A stretch of 9,533 nt of DNA. It comes from Candidatus Harrisonbacteria bacterium RIFCSPLOWO2_02_FULL_45_10c (GTDB lineage: Bacteria > Patescibacteriota > Minisyncoccia > UBA6257 > 02-FULL-45-10c). Below are positions 5,658-9,533 of this stretch, one piece after another. Within the stretch, counting starts at the first letter, position 1; every line of letters starts with the position of its first letter. The DNA lies in assembly GCA_001818705.1 (NCBI GenBank), contig MHJM01000010.1:34554-44086 (forward strand), read 5' to 3'. A program made the translations under genes and the position numbers. The notes under the pieces were generated by a model. The model had not been told where the DNA came from, did no database searches, and was given only the letters and a program-made list of their open reading frames with translations.

Positions 5658-6074
5658 ATGCCGACATTGCGACAGCTTTTAAAAAACGGCCGAGCCAACA
5701 AAACGATTAAATCCAAATCCCCGGCATTGGGACGTTATTTTAATTACATTAAAAATCGGCCGGTGAAATCTTCGTCTCCGTTCAAGCGGGGAGTGTGCCT
5801 GAAAGTTTTTACCACTACTCCGAAAAAACCGAACTCGGCGCTCCGGAAAGTGGCGCGCGTCCGCCTGACCAACGGCATGGAGGTAACCGCTTATATTCCC
5901 GGCGAAGGGCATAATTTGCAGGAACACTCGGTAGTGGTTATTCGCGGCGGCCGCGTGAAAGATTTGCCGGGGGTGCGGTACCATATCGTGCGCGGCGTTC
6001 TGGATACCACGGGTGTGGAGGCTCGCCGGCAGCAAAGAAGCAAGTATGGCGCCAAGCGGCCGAAAGCAAAATAA
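5658..6074 (+). CDS. rpsL: 30S ribosomal protein S12
   Basis: The start is the ATG at 5658, giving 138 residues that begin MPTLRQLLKNGR like other S12 proteins. An in-frame ATG at 5625 would add 11 hydrophobic residues and would lie upstream of the predicted transcription start, so I reject it. S12 sits at the decoding centre of the 30S subunit and helps judge codon-anticodon pairing. The TTPKKPNSALRK loop (53-64) and RGGRVKDLPGVRYH (96-109) are intact. Lys56/Lys57 and Lys101 are wild type at the positions linked to streptomycin resistance in E. coli. Asp102 matches the residue methylthiolated by RimO. Between PAL (22-24) and KRGVC (43-47) there is an insert of about 13 residues relative to E. 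coli, of the kind also found in Bacillus S12. First gene of the str operon. Confidence 0.97.
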   Translation: MPTLRQLLKNGRANKTIKSKSPALGRYFNYIKNRPVKSSSPFKRGVCLKVFTTTPKKPNSALRKVARVRLTNGMEVTAYIPGEGHNLQEHSVVVIRGGRVKDLPGVRYHIVRGVLDTTGVEARRQQRSKYGAKRPKAK

Positions 6075-6111
6075 TTAGCCACCAGCCATTAGTTATAAGT
6101 TAAAAATTTTT

Positions 6112-6579
6112 ATGCGTAAAAAACGAAATTACAAAAGAGAATATAAGCCGGATGTCGTGTATGGCAGCGTGGTGATGGCGCGCTTCATTAATTATTTAAT
6201 GGAAGACGGCAAAAAAGCGGTGGCGGAGAAAATCATGTACGGCGCGATGGATATCATGAAGAAAAAATCCAATCAGGAACCGTTGCCGGTTTTTGAGAAG
6301 GCGCTGGAAAATGTTTCTCCGATGGTGGAAGTCAGCACTAAGCGGATTGGCGGCGCCAATTATCAGGTTCCTAGGGAAGTCCGGCCGGAGCGGAAGTTCA
6401 TGCTGGCAGCCCGCTGGCTGATTGAAGCCGCCCGGAAGAAAAAAGGCGGCGTAATGGCGGCCAAACTGGCGGAAGAGTTATTGCTGGCTTCCAATAACGA
6501 AGGGGCGGCGATTAAAAAGAAGCAGGATACCCATCGGATGGCGGAAGCCAACCGGGCGTTTGCGCACTTCAACCGTTAA
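6112..6579 (+). CDS. rpsG: 30S ribosomal protein S7
   Basis: The 155-residue, basic, mostly helical protein is a full-length S7. S7 binds the 3' major domain of 16S rRNA, nucleates assembly of the 30S head and contacts the E-site tRNA. Diagnostic segments are the N-terminal KPDVVYGSVVMARFIN (12-27), EVSTKRIGGANYQVPREVRP (73-92) forming the beta hairpin, and the C-terminal HRMAEANRAFAH (141-152). It lies 37 nt after rpsL in normal str-operon order. The ATG at 6112 follows an AT-rich stretch (TAAAAATTTTT) without a Shine-Dalgarno. In E. coli S7 represses its own operon through the rpsL-rpsG spacer, but this spacer is much shorter and shows no obvious structure. Confidence 0.97.
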   Translation: MRKKRNYKREYKPDVVYGSVVMARFINYLMEDGKKAVAEKIMYGAMDIMKKKSNQEPLPVFEKALENVSPMVEVSTKRIGGANYQVPREVRPERKFMLAARWLIEAARKKKGGVMAAKLAEELLLASNNEGAAIKKKQDTHRMAEANRAFAHFNR

Positions 6580-6585
6580 TTTTAT

Positions 6586-7074
6586 ATGGCATCCGAGTCA
6601 AAATTTGAAAAACAATCTCCCGATCTTCCCGAAACCGTTACGGTAAATCCGGAACAGCCGGTTCAAAAAGAGTCGGAAGAAGAATTGAAAGAAAGATTGC
6701 TGGTGCCATTGTCTAAAAAACTTTTTGAAACTTTTTTGGCTTTGCCGGATGAACCGGGAGAATATATTCCGCCGGAAGAAAAATTAAAGCTTTCCCGGGA
6801 GAGTGGAACTAATCCGGAATCAGCAAAACGGTTTGAAGAAAATAAGCGCAGCAAATATCGGACTAATGCGCTGACTTCTCCGCTGGCGGCGGCTCAAGAA
6901 TTGCTGCGCTTGCCGACAGCGGAAAAGATTCCGGCCGCGGAACGCGAGGCGCTGAAAAACAGGCTGAAAACGGCGTACGCAGACGTAGCCGCCGCCGGTA
7001 AAAAATTAATTACTAAAAAAGAAGTTGATGAAGTAGTGGGAATAGTGAAAGATTTGCAGAAATACCTGGAGTAA
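6586..7074 (+). CDS. Uncharacterised charged protein inserted in the str operon between rpsG and fusA
   Basis: The 162-residue protein matches no family I recognise. It starts 6 nt after rpsG and ends 14 nt before fusA, so it is almost certainly on the same mRNA. Residues 1-32 are acidic and proline/glutamate rich, probably disordered. Residues 33-55 form a likely amphipathic helix (EELKERLLVPLSKKLFETF). A Pro/Gly-rich turn (54-63) and a charged region (64-92) come next. The rest (96-162) looks like a helical domain (PLAAAQELLRL, PAAEREALKNRLKTAYADVAAAG, KKEVDEVVGIVKDLQKYL). There is no Cys, Trp, signal peptide or membrane segment, so it is cytoplasmic. Usual str operons have fusA directly after rpsG. 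Co-expression suggests a ribosome- or EF-G-related role, but this is inference. Confidence 0.8.
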   Translation: MASESKFEKQSPDLPETVTVNPEQPVQKESEEELKERLLVPLSKKLFETFLALPDEPGEYIPPEEKLKLSRESGTNPESAKRFEENKRSKYRTNALTSPLAAAQELLRLPTAEKIPAAEREALKNRLKTAYADVAAAGKKLITKKEVDEVVGIVKDLQKYLE

Positions 7075-7088
7075 CCGAATTTATTTTT

Positions 7089-9191
7089 ATGGCGCGACAA
7101 TACCCAATGGAAAAAGTGAGGGATATCGGCATCATTGCCCATATTGATGCCGGCAAAACCACCGTTTCCGAACGGGTTCTTTTTTATACCGGAGTTTCCC
7201 ATAAAATCGGCGAAGTGCACGAAGGGGATACGGTCATGGATTGGATGGAGCAGGAGCGGGAGCGCGGCATTACGATTACTTCGGCGGCAACCACTTGTTT
7301 TTGGGTTCCCTCATACCAAAAAGGCGACAAAAAATTTGAACACCGCATTAACCTGATTGATACTCCTGGACACATTGATTTTACCGTTGAGGTGAAGCGT
7401 TCGCTTCGGGTGCTGGACGGCGCGGTAGTCGTCTTTGACGGTGTGGCCGGCGTGGAGCCGCAATCAGAAACTAACTGGCGCTATGCCGATGAATATAAAG
7501 TGCCGCGCATTTGTTTTATTAATAAGCTGGACCGCATGGGCGCCAATTTTGAATTTGACGTGCAGTCGATCCGGGAACGCCTGAATCCTAGCGCGGTGCC
7601 AGTCCAGATCCCTATCGGCATTGAAGGCACTTTTGAAGGAGTAGTGGATTTGCTTAAGATGAAAGCTTACCGGTTTGAAGGCGAAAAAGGAGAAAAAATC
7701 ATTGAAGGAGAAGTGCCGGAATCGCTTAAAGAAGAGGCGAAAAAATACCGGCATGACCTGGTGGAAAAAATCGTGGAACAGGACGATGCGGCAATGGCGC
7801 AATATCTGGAAGGCAAAGAGCCGGAACCGGAAGTTTTAAAAAAGATTCTTCGGAAAGCCACGATTGCCTTTACCTTGATTCCGATTTATTGCGGTTCTGC
7901 GTTAAAAAATAAAGGAGTGCAATTTGTTTTAGACGGCGTGATTGATTATTTGCCGTCGCCGCTGGATGTTCCGCCGGTGAAAGGCATTGACCCGAAAACC
8001 AGCGCCGAATTAACGCGCGCTCCGAAAGACGATGAGCCGCTCGCCGCTTTGGCTTTTAAAATCGCTTCCGATCCGTTTGTCGGTTCGCTGACTTACTTCC
8101 GGGTTTATTCCGGGGTGCTGAAGCGCGGCAGTTATATTTACAATTCCACCAAAGATTTTCAGGAGCGGGTTGGCCGGCTGGTCCGGATGCACGCTAACCA
8201 GCGGGAAGAGGTGGAATCAGTTCCGGCCGGGGATATTGCCGCGATTGTCGGCTTAAAAAACACCACCACCGGCGACACGCTCTGCGATCCGGAACACCCG
8301 ATTATTCTGGAAAAAATTATCTTTCCGGAACCGGTTATTTCCATCCGGGTGGAGCCAAAAACTAAAGCCGACCAAGAACGGATGGGTATTGCTCTTCATC
8401 GCCTGGCGGAGGAAGATCCGACTTTCCGGGTGGCCGGCGATCCGGATACCGGCGAAACGATTATTTCCGGCATGGGTGAATTGCACTTAGAAGTTTTAGT
8501 GGAGCGCATGAAGCGTGAGTTTACCGTAGAATCCAATGTCGGACGGCCGCAGGTTGCGTATAAAGAAACCATCAAGGGCAATGCGGAAGCGCAAGGAAAA
8601 TACATCAAGCAATCCGGCGGCCGCGGCCAGTATGGCGATGTGACGATTAAGGTGGAAGCGCTGGAGCGCGGCAAAGGATTTGAATTCGTTGATGAAATTA
8701 AAAGCGGCGTTATTCCGCGGGAGTTTATTCCGGCAGTGGAAAAAGGTGTCCGCGAAGCTTTGGATAAAGGCGTGGTGGCCGGCTATCGTTTGGTGGATCT
8801 TCAGGTAACGCTGCTGGATGGTTCGTATCACGAAGTGGATTCCTCGGAAGCGGCCTTTAAGATTGCTGGCTCAATGGCTTTACAGGAAGCGGTGAAGCGC
8901 GCCAAGCCGATATTATTGGAACCGATCATGAAGATCCAGACGATTATGCCGAACGAATTTTTGGGAGATATTACCGGCGATATCAGTTCCAAGCGCGGCA
9001 AAATTGAGGCGATGAATGACCGGCTGGGCGCGAAAGTGGTTGATTCCAAAGTTCCGCTTTCGGAAATGTTCGGCTACGCCACTAAGCTCCGTTCCATGAC
9101 GCAGGGCAGGGGCAGTTTTACCATGGAGTTTGACCATTACGAAGAAGTGCCGGCCAGTGTGGCGCAGTTGGTGATTGAGGGAAAGAAATAG
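7089..9191 (+). CDS. fusA: Translation elongation factor G
   Basis: The 700-residue protein is a complete EF-G, the GTPase that drives translocation of tRNA and mRNA on the ribosome and, with RRF, recycles ribosomes. The G domain has AHIDAGKT (17-24), switch I RGITITSAAT (59-68), DTPGH (91-95), NKLD (145-148) and GSALK (269-273). Domain II lies around 315-405. Domain III has SGMGELHLEV (460-469). Domain IV has RGQYGDV (512-518) and the tip loop with His581. Domain V has PNEFLGDITGDISSKRG (621-637). All key residues are present and the length is normal. The start follows an AT-rich TTTATTTTT with no Shine-Dalgarno. tuf, often next in this operon, is absent, and no clear terminator is seen after the TAG. 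Confidence 0.98.
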   Translation: MARQYPMEKVRDIGIIAHIDAGKTTVSERVLFYTGVSHKIGEVHEGDTVMDWMEQERERGITITSAATTCFWVPSYQKGDKKFEHRINLIDTPGHIDFTVEVKRSLRVLDGAVVVFDGVAGVEPQSETNWRYADEYKVPRICFINKLDRMGANFEFDVQSIRERLNPSAVPVQIPIGIEGTFEGVVDLLKMKAYRFEGEKGEKIIEGEVPESLKEEAKKYRHDLVEKIVEQDDAAMAQYLEGKEPEPEVLKKILRKATIAFTLIPIYCGSALKNKGVQFVLDGVIDYLPSPLDVPPVKGIDPKTSAELTRAPKDDEPLAALAFKIASDPFVGSLTYFRVYSGVLKRGSYIYNSTKDFQERVGRLVRMHANQREEVESVPAGDIAAIVGLKNTTTGDTLCDPEHPIILEKIIFPEPVISIRVEPKTKADQERMGIALHRLAEEDPTFRVAGDPDTGETIISGMGELHLEVLVERMKREFTVESNVGRPQVAYKETIKGNAEAQGKYIKQSGGRGQYGDVTIKVEALERGKGFEFVDEIKSGVIPREFIPAVEKGVREALDKGVVAGYRLVDLQVTLLDGSYHEVDSSEAAFKIAGSMALQEAVKRAKPILLEPIMKIQTIMPNEFLGDITGDISSKRGKIEAMNDRLGAKVVDSKVPLSEMFGYATKLRSMTQGRGSFTMEFDHYEEVPASVAQLVIEGKK

Positions 9192-9226
9192 CTCGCTATA
9201 TCATTTTCGTTCATACTGCTCCGGCA

Positions 9227-9254
9227 TAGACAAAAACAATATTCACTATATTAT
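9227..9254 (+). promoter_or_regulatory. Candidate promoter for the last, partial gene
   Basis: TAGACA (9227-9232, five of six -35 bases) and TATTAT (9249-9254, five of six -10 bases) are 16 nt apart. The predicted start near 9261 gives a leader of about 23 nt that contains the Shine-Dalgarno. The gene is therefore probably transcribed separately from fusA. Confidence 0.5.
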
Positions 9255-9272
9255 TTAATTATCGATCTTTGT

Positions 9273-9279
9273 AAGGAGT
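9273..9279 (+). promoter_or_regulatory. Shine-Dalgarno AAGGAGT for the GTG start at 9284
   Basis: AAGGAG ends 5 nt before GTG 9284, an ideal spacing. It is the strongest ribosome binding site in the window and decides the start of the last gene. Confidence 0.8.
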
Positions 9280-9283
9280 AAAA

Positions 9284-9533
9284 GTGCCATATCTTGATAT
9301 TGTCATTAAAATACTCGGCTGGGGCGCCCTTATTGTGCTTTTAATTGTTGCCGTAATTGTCATCATAGTGATACTAACGATTGTCACGTTACTAGCCTTG
9401 GACACTTTTCAGAAATCCAGGAAGGACCGGCATGGTTACGCTTTCCGAGACCGCGATAACCGCCATCCGGAACCTGATTCTGCTTTTACTAAAAATCGGG
9501 ATAAGCTTGTGAGCGAAGTTATTAAAAGAGGCC
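9284..9533 (+). CDS. Small single-pass membrane protein, N-terminal part (3' end cut by window edge)
   Basis: The frame opens at GTG 9284 with an ideal AAGGAG and runs without a stop to the right edge, giving 83 complete codons. The first residues (MPYLDIVIKILGWG) lead into a long Val/Ile/Leu-rich membrane helix (about 10-42, with IVLLIVAVIVIIVILTIVTLLAL). A strongly charged stretch follows (FQKSRKDRHGYAFRDRDNRH, 45-64), probably cytoplasmic. No catalytic motif is visible and the family is not recognised. It could be a short membrane-anchored regulator or a membrane scaffold, but this cannot be decided from the fragment. Like the small membrane-protein gene at 275, it uses GTG plus a strong Shine-Dalgarno. 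Confidence 0.7.
   Translation, partial: MPYLDIVIKILGWGALIVLLIVAVIVIIVILTIVTLLALDTFQKSRKDRHGYAFRDRDNRHPEPDSAFTKNRDKLVSEVIKRG

Noticed and set aside
6094..6099. TATAAG as an internal promoter for rpsG
   Set aside because: No TG extension and no -35 at 16-18 nt. The region is AT-rich, and rpsG fits read-through from the rpsL promoter.
9192..9283. Terminator for fusA
   Set aside because: No G/C-rich inverted repeat with a T tract is visible between the fusA stop and the next gene.

Overview
The window is a compact, all-plus-strand stretch of bacterial chromosome. It most likely comes from a Candidate Phyla Radiation (Patescibacteria, Parcubacteria-like) genome. That is an inference from gene content: a DUF3105 protein, a stand-alone bifunctional phosphoglucose/phosphomannose isomerase, a DUF5671 membrane protein, very short intergenic gaps and few Shine-Dalgarno sequences. 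TGA acts as an ordinary stop (for example at 2139-2141 and 2667-2669), so the code is standard (table 11). No RNA gene, mobile element or CRISPR array was seen, and no gene-free stretch exceeds about 95 bases.

Layout. (1) 3-562: the 3' end of an unrecognised gene, overlapping by four bases a small membrane-protein gene, closed by a strong intrinsic terminator (551-580). (2) 621-2141: a DUF3105 membrane-anchored protein followed by the sugar-phosphate isomerase, behind an extended -10 promoter; an unrecognised 156-residue protein follows (2199-2669). (3) 2725-5604: an envelope cluster of a DUF5671 membrane protein with a pseudopilin-like outer domain, an M50 site-2 protease and an exported PDZ/S41 carboxyl-terminal processing protease. 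(4) 5658-9191: the str operon, rpsL (S12), rpsG (S7), an uncharacterised charged protein and fusA (EF-G). tuf does not follow. (5) 9284 to the right edge: the start of a small single-pass membrane protein with its own promoter and Shine-Dalgarno.

How it works together. The str operon supplies the 30S decoding and head proteins and the translocase. The extra gene between rpsG and fusA is the most intriguing unknown, because it is probably co-expressed with the translation machinery. The M50 and S41 proteases could form a regulated intramembrane proteolysis pair, as in the Bacillus CtpB/SpoIVFB system, but this rests on adjacency only.

Expression signals are distinctive. Three transcription units start from TGnTATnnT extended -10 elements whose last base lies only 7 to 10 nt before the ATG, implying leaderless or nearly leaderless mRNAs. 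The two small membrane-protein genes at the window ends instead use GTG starts with strong Shine-Dalgarno sequences. Two, possibly three, promoters sit directly behind or inside the terminator of the previous unit. I found no convincing wholly new system; the best leads are the str-operon insert, the leaderless architecture and the protease cluster.
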